NCBI GenBank assembly: GCA_021325275.1
Contig: JAJPHL010000030.1
Span: 38,567 to 102,566, forward strand
DNA from: Terriglobia bacterium
GTDB lineage: Bacteria > Acidobacteriota > Terriglobia > JAJPHL01
Direction: 5' to 3'
DNA length: 64,000 nt
Position numbers and translations under genes: made by a program. Below are positions 8,480-18,869 of the stretch, one piece after another; position 1 is the first letter of the stretch, and the number at the start of each line of letters is the position of its first letter. The notes beneath the pieces were generated by a model. That model was not told where the DNA came from. It was given only the letters and a program-made list of their open reading frames with translations, and searched no databases.

Positions 8480-8740
8480 CTAGTCCGCCGCGGCCGCCGT
8501 CGACGCCATGGATCGGCCGCGCAATTCCTGCTCGGCGCGATACCAATCGTCTTCCGGCGATCCGCCCTGTCCGCGCCGCGCTTCCCAATAGGAGTGCGCT
8601 AGGCGCGCCACTTGCGCTGGATCAAGCTGGTTCGGATCGCTCGGAACGTCCACGCTGCCAAATGCTTCCGCCTGGCGGCTGGCCGTCTGGGGACTCTTCC
8701 TCGGTCCTTGTATGGAACCGGTCTTGCGTAAAACTGGCAT
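8480..8740 (-). CDS. DUF2934 domain protein
   Basis: 86 aa. The start at 8740 (MPVLRKTGS) is chosen because AAAGGAG lies 7 nt upstream. An in-frame extension to 8815 has no such site. The C-terminal half carries the DUF2934 pattern: VARLAHSYWEARRGQGG, then DDWYRAEQELR. Such short proteins are common and of unknown role in Acidobacteria and some Proteobacteria. No signal or membrane segment is present. It lies 22 nt upstream of the exported helical protein gene and is likely co-transcribed. Confidence 0.75.
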   Translation of the reverse strand: MPVLRKTGSIQGPRKSPQTASRQAEAFGSVDVPSDPNQLDPAQVARLAHSYWEARRGQGGSPEDDWYRAEQELRGRSMASTAAAAD

Positions 8741-8847
8741 TCCCAAATCTCCTTTGAATTTGCTCCGCATGTAAAAATAGCGTCTCTGGGCACGCGAAAC
8801 AATCGGGTGAAACATGGCTTTGTGCCTGCGGAAAATACCTGAGTAGG

Positions 8848-8871
8848 GGCGCGGCGGATTCCCGCCGCGCC
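8848..8871. terminator. Perfect GC-rich hairpin, possible terminator
   Basis: A 10-bp stem GGCGCGGCGG/CCGCCGCGCC with a 4-nt ATTC loop, between the LPxTG gene and the DUF2934 gene. There is no clear U-tract, so termination is only inferred. Confidence 0.4.
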
Positions 8872-8878
8872 ATTCCTC

Positions 8879-8916
8879 TGTACTAGCCGCCGGCGCGTGT
8901 ACTAGCCGCCGGCGCG
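8879..8916. repeat. Perfect tandem duplication, 2 x 19 bp
   Basis: The unit TGTACTAGCCGCCGGCGCG occurs twice head to tail immediately downstream of the LPxTG gene stop. The unit contains CGCCGGCG, a short palindrome. Confidence 0.8.
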
Positions 8917-8926
8917 GCCTAAGTCA

Positions 8927-9427
8927 TTACGACGAGATGCGGCGGCTGGCATGCAGCAATAATCCGGCGCCGAGAGCAAGTCCGCCGAGCAGGGCGACAA
9001 GCGGAGTTTCGCTGGCCGTCTTCGGTAGGTTCTTGTCGTCATCGGTATCCGGCTTCTTGGTGTCAGTCGACGTATCGCTCGTCGCCGGCTTGCTTTGATC
9101 CGGCGTTGTCGCGGGCGGCGTGGTAGCCGCGGGCTGACTCTGGTCCGGCTGCGACGGTTGAGCCGAAGGTTGACTCGTCGGCTGCAGCGGATCCGGGCCC
9201 GGCTGCGCCGGCGCGTTGGTCGGCTGCGCATTCGGCGTCGCGCTGTTGTTCGGCGACGGCGCCGGCTGCGCCGGTTGAGTTTGATTCGGCTGCGTTTGAT
9301 TGGGAGACGCCGGTGGCTGGTTCTGCTGGTTGTTTTGGCCAGCCAGGAATCCGGTGAATCCAATCAGCGCGACCGCTAACGTCAGAATCGAGAAGCTCCG
9401 CACCAGACTGTTCTTGGTCGATTGCAT
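8927..9427 (-). CDS. Secreted Pro/Gln/Asn-rich protein with LPxTG-type C-terminal tail
   Basis: 166 aa from the ATG at 9427, chosen over an upstream in-frame start because GGAGGG lies 7 nt before it. A signal peptide (SILTLAVALIGFTGFLAGQ) is followed by about 85 residues of low-complexity Q/N/P/T/S sequence. The C-terminus is a full sorting-signal layout: LPKTASETP, a hydrophobic span (LVALLGGLALGAGLLL) and a basic end HASRRISS. In Gram-positive bacteria this is cut by sortase. In a diderm it may be a membrane anchor or a substrate of another processing enzyme. No sortase gene is in the window. Confidence 0.8.
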   Translation of the reverse strand: MQSTKNSLVRSFSILTLAVALIGFTGFLAGQNNQQNQPPASPNQTQPNQTQPAQPAPSPNNSATPNAQPTNAPAQPGPDPLQPTSQPSAQPSQPDQSQPAATTPPATTPDQSKPATSDTSTDTKKPDTDDDKNLPKTASETPLVALLGGLALGAGLLLHASRRISS

Positions 9428-9568
9428 AGAAAACCCTCCGTGATCGAAATTTGGCGATGTGGCGATCGAAGCAGGCACAGCCTGCGTGGTTTGAGAAGCT
9501 CTCTGCTTATGGGACGCCGTCATTTCGCGACGGTTTCCGCTGCAAATTCTTTCGTCTTGCGCACTTCT

Positions 9569-10477
9569 TTACGCGGCGGCGCGCTGGGGACCTTGCTGCA
9601 AATTCGGACCGCCTTCCAGAAAGCGCATTTCCTGTGGATCGGTCCACGGAACGCCCGCATTTTCGAACGACACCTTGATCAAGCGACGCCACTCGCGCGC
9701 GACATCAGCTTGCACTCCGGGACGCGTGCGTGCGGTCAACAGAATCTCCATGAGTCCGCCGTTGAATTTCTCGAGACCGAGCAATTGCGGATCGCCAATC
9801 AGGTTGGCCTTCGCAATTTCGCTGGCCTTGAGATCGGCGATGGTTCCGCGCAGCAGTTCCAGCACGCGATCGAGTTTCTGGCGATTACCCACCGTGATCG
9901 TCAGCGTTACCTGCGACCAATCGCGGGTGAGATTGCCGAGCACGTCGATATTGCTGTTCGGAATCGTGTACAGCGTGCCATCGCCATCCCGGACAACCGT
10001 GCGGCGCAGTGTCATGCGCTCGACTTGCCCGGTGATTGCGCCGACCTTGATCACGTCGCCGATTCCGTACTGATCCTCGAGCACGATGAAAATTCCGTGA
10101 AATAAATCCTTCACCAAACTCTGCGCGCCGAATCCCACGGCGAGGCCCACCACGCCCGCGCCGGCGAGCAGTGGGCGCACATCGAGGTTCACATCCTTCA
10201 ACGCCATCATTCCCGAGAGCACCACGATGGTGACCGTGCCCACGTCGTTGATCACGGTCGTAACGGTGCGCAGCATTTGCTCGCGGCGAATGTCTAAGAA
10301 TCCACTCTGCCGCAAGCCGGCCATCTTGCCGGTGGCCCAGTGCAGAATCTTGATCAGCACCAGCGCCACGAACGCGACCTTCACCAGGTTCAACGCGTCG
10401 GTGAGCAGCCACGTGTAGATACGCTCTGGAAAACTGAGCAAACCTTGCGTGTTGGGGAGCTCCAGCAACTTTCCCAC
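9569..10477 (-). CDS. Small-conductance mechanosensitive channel (MscS family)
   Basis: 302 aa. Three predicted transmembrane helices come first (LVKVAFVALVLIKILHW; VTIVVLSGMMALKDV; then the pore helix LAGAGVVGLAVGFGAQSLVK with the Gly/Ala packing typical of MscS TM3). Next is the beta domain (GDVIKVGAITGQVERMTLRR, TIPNSNIDVLGNLTRDW) and an alpha/beta C-terminal domain. It releases solutes on hypo-osmotic shock. It is slightly longer than E. coli MscS because of the N-terminal leader. Its ribosome-binding site is AGGAGG, and it follows the holin-like gene by 12 nt. Confidence 0.93.
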   Translation of the reverse strand: MGKLLELPNTQGLLSFPERIYTWLLTDALNLVKVAFVALVLIKILHWATGKMAGLRQSGFLDIRREQMLRTVTTVINDVGTVTIVVLSGMMALKDVNLDVRPLLAGAGVVGLAVGFGAQSLVKDLFHGIFIVLEDQYGIGDVIKVGAITGQVERMTLRRTVVRDGDGTLYTIPNSNIDVLGNLTRDWSQVTLTITVGNRQKLDRVLELLRGTIADLKASEIAKANLIGDPQLLGLEKFNGGLMEILLTARTRPGVQADVAREWRRLIKVSFENAGVPWTDPQEMRFLEGGPNLQQGPQRAAA

Positions 10478-10489
10478 GCTGCGGTCCTC

Positions 10490-10711
10490 CTATGGAAGCC
10501 TACGAACACTCCGGCTGATCGTCAGCCACGCGCCGGTCGCGGCGAGAATCCCAACCAACACGAGCCCCGCCGCCACGAATCCGAGGGCTAGTCCCACCAC
10601 CGCCACGCTCGCCGCCAGACACAGGGCGGCGAGCGCTGTGGCCACCGTCTTCAGCCTCTGGCCGAAGCCGGGGTGCTCATAGTGGGAATGCGTTGTGTCG
10701 ACGATTCGCAT
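10490..10711 (-). CDS. Small two-span membrane protein (holin-like)
   Basis: 73 aa. After a soluble N-terminus with HSHYEHPGFGQRL there are two hydrophobic stretches (VATALAALCLAASVAVVGLA and VAAGLVLVGILAATGAWLTI) and a basic end SRSVRRLP. The two-helix hairpin resembles phage-holin-like stress membrane proteins, but I cannot name a family. It sits between the lmo0937-like gene (3 nt away) and mscS, suggesting one transcript. Confidence 0.6.
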   Translation of the reverse strand: MRIVDTTHSHYEHPGFGQRLKTVATALAALCLAASVAVVGLALGFVAAGLVLVGILAATGAWLTISRSVRRLP

Positions 10712-10714
10712 CCC

Positions 10715-10864
10715 TCAAATGGGCCTTCGCCCCTGGATCACGCGGATGAGCAAGACTGCCAGCGCGATGATCAGCAGAAGATGGATGTAGCCGTACAACG
10801 TGTATGACGTCACCATCCCTAGGGCCCACAGGACGAGCAGGATGATAAAAATTGTCATCAACAT
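10715..10864 (-). CDS. lmo0937-family small membrane protein
   Basis: A 49-residue protein starting MLMTIFIILLVLWALGM, with a second span YIHLLLIIALAVLLIRVI and the ending QGRRPI. The two-span layout and the GRRPI-type tail match the lmo0937 family of tiny membrane proteins, found widely and often near stress genes; the role is unknown. AGGAGGG lies 7 nt before the ATG at 10864. It is the first gene of the minus-strand series lmo0937-like, holin-like, mscS. Confidence 0.75.
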   Translation of the reverse strand: MLMTIFIILLVLWALGMVTSYTLYGYIHLLLIIALAVLLIRVIQGRRPI

Positions 10865-11197
10865 GTTGTTGCCCTCCTATAGATTTACTCGCACCTGACG
10901 GGCCAAACATTTCCCGCTTGGGGCTCTCCGCCAATCGCCGTGTTTTCATCACACGTCGACACGCGCTTGCACGATTTCCGCCCTTTCGCGCACGAGCTTG
11001 CGCGTGTACGCAAGTGTTTGCCTTGCACTCGGCCTTGCATGGTGCGTGCATCGGTGTGCATTTTTGCTCAGAATCGCGCCTTGTTCGGGGCAGACCGCGA
11101 CCGTGCAACGGTTTACTCTGTTCGCAAGGCGGCAATCTTCGTTGCCGTCGATCCCCAAGCACGATTTCGCAAAGCCGGATTCGTACCCGAGCCACGT
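10865..11197. other. Divergent intergenic region upstream of the RND efflux operon
   Basis: About 330 bp without a gene I can support. It is T/G-rich with repeated TTGCA and GTGCAT words (about 11000-11070), for example CCTTGCATGGTGCGTGCATC, which could form operator half-sites for a repressor of the efflux operon. The reading frame of the adaptor gene stays open through this region, but its sequence there does not look like an RND adaptor. Confidence 0.4.
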
Positions 11198-12481
11198 ATG
11201 GATCAGCAGCCGAACACCGAGCCTCAGGCCCACCACGTGTCCGAACGTCCGCCGCACGCAGTACGCCGCCGCAACCATTTCCTTACTTGGGTTGTGATCC
11301 TCTTGCTCGTCGCCGGCGGATATCTCTTCATCCATCACCGGCGAGCCGAAGCTGCGTCGGAAAAAAAGCCCTCGACTCCACCGCCAACGCCGGTGGTCGC
11401 CGCGAAAGCAGTGCGCGGCAACATCGGCGTGTATTTTACGGGACTCGGCGCGGTCACGCCGCTCTACACCGTCACCGTCAAGAGCCGCGTGGATGGTCAG
11501 TTGATGAAGGTCAATTACAAAGAAGGCGACATGGTGCATCGCGGGGACGTGCTCGCGGAAATCGACGAGCGTCCGTTTCAAGCGACGCTGATGCAGGCGC
11601 AAGGCGACCTGCTCAAGGATCAAGCGAACCTCGAGAACGCGCGCGTCGACCTGACGCGCTATGAAAACCTGGTGAAAACCAACGCCGCTCCCGAGCAGCA
11701 ACTCGCTACGCAGCGGGCGGTTGTGAAGCAAGACGAAGGACAAGTCAAGACCGACGAAGGAACAGTCGAGAGCGCCAAGGTGAATCTGGTCTATTGCAAG
11801 ATCACGTCGCCGATGGATGGACGCGTCGGCCTGCGCCTGGTCGATCCCGGCAACATCGTGCAGACCGGCGACTCAACGGGGCTGCTCGTGATCACGCAAG
11901 TGCAGCCGATCAGTGTGATTTTCACTCTGGCCGAGGATCAACTGCCGGAAGTGGTGCACAAGCTGCACGCCGGGCAAGCGCTGCCGGTGGACGCCTACGA
12001 CCGCGAGATGAAAAACAAGATTGCCGCGGGCCGCCTGATCGCGGTCGACAATCAAATCGACCAAAGCACCGGCACGCTCAAGCTGCGCGCGAATTTCGAC
12101 AACAACAACGAGGCGCTCTTTCCGAATCAGTTTGTGAACGCGCGCCTGCTGGTGCAGGAAAAGAAAAACGTAATCCTGATTCCCACCGCGGCGGTGCAGC
12201 GCAGTTCGTCATCGACGTACGTCTACGTGGTGAAGCCGGATGCCACGCTCGACCAACGGCAAATCAAGCTCGGCACGCAGGAAGGCGATCAGTCGGAAGT
12301 CACCGAAGGCCTCGAGGAGGGTGATGTCGTGGTGATGACCGGCGTCGACAAACTGCAAGAAGGAACCAAAGTCGCGGTGCATTTCCAGGGTGAAAAGGGC
12401 GAACCGGGCGCCACAGGTGGAACAGGCGCCGCCGGCGGCACCGGGAACAGCGGCGCGAAAAAAGGAAAAGGCCACAAGTGA
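11198..12481 (+). CDS. mdtA: RND efflux membrane-fusion adaptor (MdtA-like)
   Basis: 427 aa from the ATG at 11198. An N-terminal membrane anchor ([20 protein letters not shown]) is followed by the barrel-sandwich half motif ([20 protein letters not shown]), the alpha-hairpin (about residues 120-210), the second lipoyl half ([20 protein letters not shown]) and a beta-barrel. The C-terminus is a Gly/Lys-rich low-complexity tail ending KKGKGHK. It bridges the inner-membrane RND pumps to the outer-membrane channel. Its TGA overlaps the GTG of the next gene, so the four genes form one operon. The -10/-35 could not be fixed, and no strong ribosome-binding site precedes this ATG. Confidence 0.88.
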   Translation: MDQQPNTEPQAHHVSERPPHAVRRRNHFLTWVVILLLVAGGYLFIHHRRAEAASEKKPSTPPPTPVVAAKAVRGNIGVYFTGLGAVTPLYTVTVKSRVDGQLMKVNYKEGDMVHRGDVLAEIDERPFQATLMQAQGDLLKDQANLENARVDLTRYENLVKTNAAPEQQLATQRAVVKQDEGQVKTDEGTVESAKVNLVYCKITSPMDGRVGLRLVDPGNIVQTGDSTGLLVITQVQPISVIFTLAEDQLPEVVHKLHAGQALPVDAYDREMKNKIAAGRLIAVDNQIDQSTGTLKLRANFDNNNEALFPNQFVNARLLVQEKKNVILIPTAAVQRSSSSTYVYVVKPDATLDQRQIKLGTQEGDQSEVTEGLEEGDVVVMTGVDKLQEGTKVAVHFQGEKGEPGATGGTGAAGGTGNSGAKKGKGHK

Positions 12482-15400
12482 ATCCTTCCCGCACTTTCAT
12501 CCTGCGGCCCATCGCCACCACGTTGTTGATGGTCGGCGTGCTGCTGGCGGGTGCGGTGGCGTACAAACAACTGCCCGTTTCCGCGTTGCCACAAGTCGAT
12601 TACCCGATCATCCAGGTCATCACGTTTTATCCCGGCGCCAGTCCGGACGTCATGGCGTCTTCAGTGACCGCGCCGCTCGAGCGCCAGTTCGGACAGGTGC
12701 CGGGGCTCAAGCAAATGACCTCGACGAGCTCCGAGGGAAGTTCCGTCATCACCTTGGAATTTCAGTTGAGCTTGAACATCGACGTGGCGGAGCAGGAAGT
12801 GCAGCAATCGATCAACGCGTCGGGATCGTACCTGCCGGCCGATTTGCCGACCCCTCCGCTTTACGCGAAAACCAATCCCGCCGACACTCCAATCCTGACG
12901 TTGGCGCTTAGTTCGAAAGACATTCCTCTCTCGAGAGTGGAGGATCTGGCCGATACGCGTCTCGCTCCGAAGATCTCGCAGCTTCCCGGCGTGGGATTGG
13001 TCAGCATCAGCGGCGGACAGAAGCCCGCGGTGCGGATTCAAGCGAATCCCACGGCGCTGGCGTCGTACGGGATGAACTTCGAAGATTTGCGCAGCGCGTT
13101 AATCGCCGCGAACGTGAATCAAGCCAAGGGCAACTTCGACGGCGCGCATCAAGCGTACCAAATCGGCGCCAACGATCAGTTGCTCTCCAGCGCCGATTAC
13201 GCGCCGCTAATCGTCGCCTATCGCAACGGCGCGCCGATCAAACTCACCGACGTGGCCAACGTTGTGGACGGAATCGAAAACTTAAAGCAAGCGGCGTGGA
13301 TGAACGAAACGTCGGCCGTGATCATGAACATCCAGCGCCAGCCCGGCGCCAACATCATCGCGGTGGTGGATCAAATCAAGTCGCTGTTGCCGCAGCTCAC
13401 CTCGACCTTACCGCCCAGCGTACACGTGGAAACCCTCACCGATCGAACCAACACGATCCGCGCTTCGGTCAGCGACGTGGAATTCGAGTTGATGCTGACG
13501 GTCGTGCTGGTGGTCGCGGTGATTTTCGTTTTCCTGCGTAACGTTTCCGCGACGATCATCCCGAGCGTCGCCGTGCCGCTCTCGCTCGTCGGAACGTTCG
13601 GCGTGATGTACCTCTTGGGATTCAGTTTGAACAACCTTTCGCTGATGGCCCTTACGATTTCCGCCGGATTCGTGGTGGACGACGCCATCGTGATGATCGA
13701 AAACATCGTGCGCTACATCGAGGAAGGCGAAGCGCCGCTCGAGGCGGCTTTGAAAGGCGCGGGACAGATCGGATTTACGATCGTGTCGCTGACTATTTCG
13801 TTGATCGCGGTGCTGATTCCGCTGCTTTTCATGGGCGATATTGTCGGCCGGCTCTTCCGCGAATTTGCCGTCACGCTCAGCGCCACCATTTTGATTTCAG
13901 CTTTCGTCTCGCTGACGCTCACACCGATGATGTGCGCGAAACTTTTGAAGGCGCACAAAAAAGGGGAGGAAGGCCGCTTCTACCGGTGGTCCGAGAATGC
14001 CTTCAACCAGATTATCGAGTTCTATGGGCGCACGCTGAATTGGGTTCTCGGGTGGCAGACCATGACGCTCTTCGTCGCGCTTGGCACCCTGGTGCTCACC
14101 GTGCTTCTCTTCATCTGGATTCCCAAGGGGTTTTTTCCGATTCAAGACACCGGCGTGATTCAAGGCGTGTCGGAAGCCGCGGAATCCGTTTCGTTTCCGG
14201 AGATGGCCGAGCGTCAGCAGGCTTTGGCGAGCGTGATTCTGAAAGATCCGGCGGTGGAGAGCCTCTCGTCGTTCATCGGAATCGACGGAACGAATACCAC
14301 GCTCAACAGCGGCCGCATTTTGATTAACCTGAAGGATCGCAGCAACCGCAGCGTGACGGCCAGCGACGTGATCCGCCGCTTGCAGCCGGAACTCGACAAG
14401 GTGCAGGGAATCACGCTGTTCATGCAGCCGGTGCAGGACATTTCGGTGGAAGATCGCGTCAGCCGGACGCAATTTCAGTACACGCTGGAGGATCCCAACA
14501 CCGATGAGCTGAACGAGTACGCGCCCAAAATGCTGGCGCGTCTGAAACAGATGCCGGAACTGAGCGACGTGGCCAGCGACCAGCAAACGCGCGGCATTCG
14601 CTCCACGCTGGTGGTGGACCGCAACACGGCGGCGCGCTTCGGCATCAACATGTCGACGATCGATCAGACGCTGTACGACGCGTACGGACAACGCCAAGTG
14701 TCGACGATCTTCACGCAGTTGAACCAATACCACGTAGTGCTCGAAACGATGCCGGACTTCCGCAAGAATCCGCTCGACCTGCGCGATCTATTCATTCGCA
14801 CCGGCACGACGGCGTCCGCATCGGCGGGTCCCGCGGCCGCGACGATGCCGGTGGCGAATGCGGCGAGCGGCAGCGCGTCGACCGCGTCGTCAGCCGCTGG
14901 GTCCGGTCCGGGATCGGGTGCGGCGATTGGCTCGGCGTTGCTCGGTCCCAACGGCAACCAAATTCCGCTGCACGTGTTCTCGCACGTGGAAACGGCCAAC
15001 GTGCCGATCACCGTGAATCACCAAGGACAGTTTCCCGTCGTCACGCTGTCGTTCAATCTTGCTCCGAACGCCGCGCTGGGTGAAGCGATCACCGCCGTCG
15101 ACAAGGTAAAGCAAGACCTGAAACTGCCCGAGAGCATCCAAGCGGCATTTCAGGGCACGGCGGAGGCGTTTCAAGCATCGCTGGCGAATGAACCGGTCCT
15201 GATTGCCGCGGCGGTGATCACGGTTTATCTCGTGCTCGGCGTTTTGTACGAAAGCTACATCCATCCGGTGACGATTCTCTCGACGCTGCCGTCGGCGGGT
15301 GTGGGCGCGCTGCTCGCGCTGATCGTCACGGGAAACGCCTTCAGCGTGATTGCGCTCATTGGAATCGTGCTGTTGATCGGCATCGTGAAAAAGAACGCCA

Positions 15401-15765
15401 TCATGATGATCGACTTCGCGCTCGACGCCGAACGGAATCAAGGGATGGAACCGCGCGAAGCGATTTATCAGGCGTCGTTGCTGCGCTTCCGTCCGATCAT
15501 GATGACCACCATGGCCGCCCTGTTCGGCGCGGTGCCGCTGGCGTTGGGCACAGGCACGGGATCGGAATTGCGGCGTCCCCTGGGCATTTCCATCATCGGC
15601 GGATTGCTGATCAGCCAGTTGTTGACGCTTTACACGACGCCGGTGATCTACTTGTGGTTCGATCGCCTGGCGATCCGCTTCGGTCGCCGCAAGAATGATT
15701 CGGGACCGGAGCATCCCCAGTTGCCTCCAGGCGGCGAGCCGCCGAAATTGTTGCCGGCACAATAA
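12478..15765 (+). CDS. mdtB: RND multidrug efflux permease (MdtB-like)
   Basis: 1095 aa starting at a GTG that overlaps the adaptor stop codon. Typical RND layout: TM1 ([16 protein letters not shown]), first porter domain, TM2-6 with the proton-relay pair in [21 protein letters not shown]7, second porter domain and TM8-12 ([16 protein letters not shown]). MdtB and MdtC form a mixed trimer in Enterobacteria, and the two adjacent pump genes here fit that. An Ala/Ser/Gly-rich insert of about 45 residues (near 775-820, [20 protein letters not shown]) is absent at the same place in the neighbouring pump. Confidence 0.9.
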   Translation: MNPSRTFILRPIATTLLMVGVLLAGAVAYKQLPVSALPQVDYPIIQVITFYPGASPDVMASSVTAPLERQFGQVPGLKQMTSTSSEGSSVITLEFQLSLNIDVAEQEVQQSINASGSYLPADLPTPPLYAKTNPADTPILTLALSSKDIPLSRVEDLADTRLAPKISQLPGVGLVSISGGQKPAVRIQANPTALASYGMNFEDLRSALIAANVNQAKGNFDGAHQAYQIGANDQLLSSADYAPLIVAYRNGAPIKLTDVANVVDGIENLKQAAWMNETSAVIMNIQRQPGANIIAVVDQIKSLLPQLTSTLPPSVHVETLTDRTNTIRASVSDVEFELMLTVVLVVAVIFVFLRNVSATIIPSVAVPLSLVGTFGVMYLLGFSLNNLSLMALTISAGFVVDDAIVMIENIVRYIEEGEAPLEAALKGAGQIGFTIVSLTISLIAVLIPLLFMGDIVGRLFREFAVTLSATILISAFVSLTLTPMMCAKLLKAHKKGEEGRFYRWSENAFNQIIEFYGRTLNWVLGWQTMTLFVALGTLVLTVLLFIWIPKGFFPIQDTGVIQGVSEAAESVSFPEMAERQQALASVILKDPAVESLSSFIGIDGTNTTLNSGRILINLKDRSNRSVTASDVIRRLQPELDKVQGITLFMQPVQDISVEDRVSRTQFQYTLEDPNTDELNEYAPKMLARLKQMPELSDVASDQQTRGIRSTLVVDRNTAARFGINMSTIDQTLYDAYGQRQVSTIFTQLNQYHVVLETMPDFRKNPLDLRDLFIRTGTTASASAGPAAATMPVANAASGSASTASSAAGSGPGSGAAIGSALLGPNGNQIPLHVFSHVETANVPITVNHQGQFPVVTLSFNLAPNAALGEAITAVDKVKQDLKLPESIQAAFQGTAEAFQASLANEPVLIAAAVITVYLVLGVLYESYIHPVTILSTLPSAGVGALLALIVTGNAFSVIALIGIVLLIGIVKKNAIMMIDFALDAERNQGMEPREAIYQASLLRFRPIMMTTMAALFGAVPLALGTGTGSELRRPLGISIIGGLLISQLLTLYTTPVIYLWFDRLAIRFGRRKNDSGPEHPQLPPGGEPPKLLPAQ

Positions 15766-15768
15766 GCA

Positions 15769-18700
15769 ATGAACGTATCGGATCCATTCATTCGCCGCCC
15801 GACAGCCACAACGCTGCTTGTGGTCGCGATCATTTTGGCCGGCGCGGTTGCGTATCGTTTGTTGCCGGTGTCGCCGCTTCCGCAAGTGGATTTTCCGACC
15901 ATTTCGGTGAATGCGGGACTGCCCGGTGCGAGTCCCGATATCACCGCGTCGTCGATGGCCACGCCGCTGGAACGCCAGTTTTCGCACATTGCGGCCGTCA
16001 CGGAAATGTCCTCGACCAGTTCGCTCGGATCCACCGGCATCACGCTGCAATTCGACCTGAATCGCAATATCGACGCGGCGGCGCGCGACGTTTTGGCGGC
16101 GATCAACGCGGCGCGCGGCAACTTGCCGGCGAATCTGCCGAACAATCCCACGTATCGCAAGGTGAATCCCGCCGACAGTCCCATCATGTTGCTCGCGCTG
16201 ACCTCTTCGGTGCTTTCGCGCGGTCAGATGTACGACGCGGCGTCGACGGTGCTGGCGCAGAAGCTCGCGCAAACGCCCGGTGTGGGACAAGTCACCGTCG
16301 GCGGAAGTTCGCTACCCAGCGTGCGAATCGAACTGAATCCGCAGAGTCTGGAAAAGTACGGCATCGGACTGGAGCAAGTTCGCGCGGTATTGAACAGCGC
16401 CAACGCCAATACGCCCAAAGGATATATGTACGACGCGCGCCAAACGTGGCAGGTGGGCGCGAACGATCAGCTCTTCAAGGCCGCCGACTACGCGCCGCTG
16501 GTAGTTGCGTATCAGAAAGGCGCGGCGGTGCACGTGTCCGACGTGGGAGTGGCGCAAGACGCCGTGGAAGATTTGCGCAACGCAGGATACGCCAACGGCA
16601 GACCGTCGGTGTTGGTGATCATCTTCCGTCAACCGGGCGCCAACATCATCGAAACGGTGGATCACATCAACCAAGTGCTGCCGCAACTGAAGGCCGCGAT
16701 TTCCTCGAACATCGACGTGCGCGTGGCCATGAATCAAACCGTGACGATCCGCGCGTCGCTGCTGGATACGGAACGCACGCTGATTATCGCGGTGATTCTT
16801 GTGATCCTGGTGGTCTTCGCCTTCCTGCGAAATCTTTGGACCACGTTTATTCCCAGCGTCGCCGTGCCCGTGTCGCTCATCGGGACCTTTGGCGTGATGT
16901 ACCTGCTGGGTTATAGCCTCGACAATCTGTCGCTGATGGCGTTGACCATCTCCACCGGATTCGTGGTCGACGACGCGATCGTGGTGATCGAAAACATCAG
17001 CCGCTATCTGGAGATGGGACTGCAGCCGTTCGAGGCGGCGCTGAAGGGCGCGCACGAAATCGGGTCGACCGTGTTCACGATCAGCGTGTCGCTTGTGGCC
17101 GTGTTCATTCCGCTGTTGCTGATGGGCGGAATCATCGGGCGCTTATTCCGCGAATTCGCCGTGACGCTTTCCGTGGCGATTCTCGTGTCGATGGTGGTTT
17201 CGCTGACCGCGACGCCAATGATGTGCGCGCACTTGCTAAGCGAACACAAAGAGCACGGCAAGATCTACCAATGGAGCGAGCGCGCATTTCAGTGGATTGT
17301 GGATCAGTACGCGCGTACGTTGCGCGTCGCACTCCGCTTCGCTCCCGTGACGCTAGGGATTTTGATCGCCACCATCGCGCTGAACGTTTATCTGTTCATC
17401 TACGTTCCCAAGGGGTTTTTCCCGCAGCAGGATAACGGCCGCTTGCAAGGATCGATCCAAGCGGATCAAGACACCTCGTTTCAGGCGATGGACAAAATCC
17501 TGCAAGAAATGATGGCGGTGATCGACAAAGATCCCGCCGTGGACACTGTGAATGGATTCACGGGCGGATCGAACACCAATACCGCGCGCATGTTCATTTC
17601 GCTCAAGCCGCTGGAGGAGCGCAAGATTGCGGCGGATCTGGTAATCCAACGGCTGCGCCCGAAATTGGCGCGCGTCCCGGGCGCCACGCTGTACCTGCAA
17701 GCGGCGCAGGACTTGCGCGTTGGCGGACGGCAGAGCAACGCGCAATATCAGTACACGATGCGCGGCGACAACGTTCCCGACCTGATGACGTTTGCGCCAA
17801 AAATGCTGCAAAAGCTGAAAGGGCTGCGGATGATCGTGGACGTGAACAGCGATCAACAGGATCGCGGCTTGCAGCAGATGATCACTTACGATCGTCGCAC
17901 AGCGTCGCGCTTCGGAATCACGCCGCAATTGATCGACGCCACGCTCTACGACGCGTTCGGGCAGCGCCCCGTCTCCACGATGTACTCGACGCTGAATCAA
18001 TACCACGTGGTCATGGAAGCCGCGCCGCAGTATTGGAACAATCCACTTTTCCTGCGGCAAATCTACGTGCGTTCGCCGGCGGGAAAGAGTGTTCCGCTGG
18101 CGGCGTTCTCGCGTTGGGAGCCGGTCACCGCGCCCTTGACCGTGAATCACGACGGATTATTTCCGGCCGTGACCGTTTCCTTCAACTTGGTTCCCGGTAT
18201 CGCGCTGGGCGACGCCGTCAACGCCATCAACGCCGCAAGCGTGCAACTCGGCCAGCCGAACACGATCCACACGGAGTTTGCCGGAACAGCGCAGGCATAT
18301 GAGGAGGCGCTCGGGAATGAAAAGTATTTGGTGGCGGCGGCGCTGGCCACGGTGTACATCGTTCTTGGCGTCTTGTACGAGAGCTACGTGCATCCCATCA
18401 CGATTTTGTTGAGCCTGCCTTCGGCGAGCGTCGGTGCGCTGCTGGCGTTGCTGATCACGAAGACGGATCTCAGCATCATCGCGCTGATCGGAATCATCCT
18501 GCTGATTGTCATCGTGAAGAAGAACGCCATCATGATGATCGATTTCGCGCTCGCCGCCGAGCGAAACGAGCACAAGAGTTCGCGCGACGCCATTTTCGAA
18601 GCGTCGATGCTGCGCTTCCGTCCGATTCTGATGACCACGATGGCGGCGCTGCTCGGCGCGCTTCCGTTGGCGATGGGCTCCGGCACAGGATCGGAGTTGC

Positions 18701-18867
18701 GCCGCCCGCTCGGCATCGCGATTATCGGAGGCTTGATCATGAGCCAAGTGCAAACGCTCTACACCACACCGGTGGTTTATCTGTACTTCGACCGCCTGCA
18801 AACGTGGCGCGAGCGGCGGCGTGCGGCGAGCGGAGAAGGTCCGGCACCTGCGGAGTCCCCGGCATAG
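15769..18867 (+). CDS. mdtC: RND multidrug efflux permease (MdtC-like)
   Basis: 1032 aa, starting 3 nt after the first pump. It has the same two-fold RND architecture: TM1 TTLLVVAIILAGAVAYRLLP, relay aspartates in [16 protein letters not shown], the GFFPQQDNGRLQG motif opening the second periplasmic domain, and the closing TM8-12 block with [16 protein letters not shown]. The length is normal for the family. The second porter subdomain runs without the low-complexity insert seen in the partner. It is expected to work with the adaptor and the NodT-type channel as a tripartite drug or bile-salt-type efflux pump. Substrates cannot be predicted. Confidence 0.9.
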   Translation: MNVSDPFIRRPTATTLLVVAIILAGAVAYRLLPVSPLPQVDFPTISVNAGLPGASPDITASSMATPLERQFSHIAAVTEMSSTSSLGSTGITLQFDLNRNIDAAARDVLAAINAARGNLPANLPNNPTYRKVNPADSPIMLLALTSSVLSRGQMYDAASTVLAQKLAQTPGVGQVTVGGSSLPSVRIELNPQSLEKYGIGLEQVRAVLNSANANTPKGYMYDARQTWQVGANDQLFKAADYAPLVVAYQKGAAVHVSDVGVAQDAVEDLRNAGYANGRPSVLVIIFRQPGANIIETVDHINQVLPQLKAAISSNIDVRVAMNQTVTIRASLLDTERTLIIAVILVILVVFAFLRNLWTTFIPSVAVPVSLIGTFGVMYLLGYSLDNLSLMALTISTGFVVDDAIVVIENISRYLEMGLQPFEAALKGAHEIGSTVFTISVSLVAVFIPLLLMGGIIGRLFREFAVTLSVAILVSMVVSLTATPMMCAHLLSEHKEHGKIYQWSERAFQWIVDQYARTLRVALRFAPVTLGILIATIALNVYLFIYVPKGFFPQQDNGRLQGSIQADQDTSFQAMDKILQEMMAVIDKDPAVDTVNGFTGGSNTNTARMFISLKPLEERKIAADLVIQRLRPKLARVPGATLYLQAAQDLRVGGRQSNAQYQYTMRGDNVPDLMTFAPKMLQKLKGLRMIVDVNSDQQDRGLQQMITYDRRTASRFGITPQLIDATLYDAFGQRPVSTMYSTLNQYHVVMEAAPQYWNNPLFLRQIYVRSPAGKSVPLAAFSRWEPVTAPLTVNHDGLFPAVTVSFNLVPGIALGDAVNAINAASVQLGQPNTIHTEFAGTAQAYEEALGNEKYLVAAALATVYIVLGVLYESYVHPITILLSLPSASVGALLALLITKTDLSIIALIGIILLIVIVKKNAIMMIDFALAAERNEHKSSRDAIFEASMLRFRPILMTTMAALLGALPLAMGSGTGSELRRPLGIAIIGGLIMSQVQTLYTTPVVYLYFDRLQTWRERRRAASGEGPAPAESPA

Positions 18868-18869
18868 TC

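Noticed and set aside
9469..9487. Terminator GCAGGC-ACA-GCCTGC after mscS
   Set aside because: A neat 6-bp hairpin, but without a U-run and more than 80 nt from the stop codon; too weak to call.
11198..11198. Longer adaptor protein beginning near 10940
   Set aside because: The extra 86 residues are basic and cysteine-rich with no adaptor-like content, while the sequence from 11198 begins with a normal anchor.
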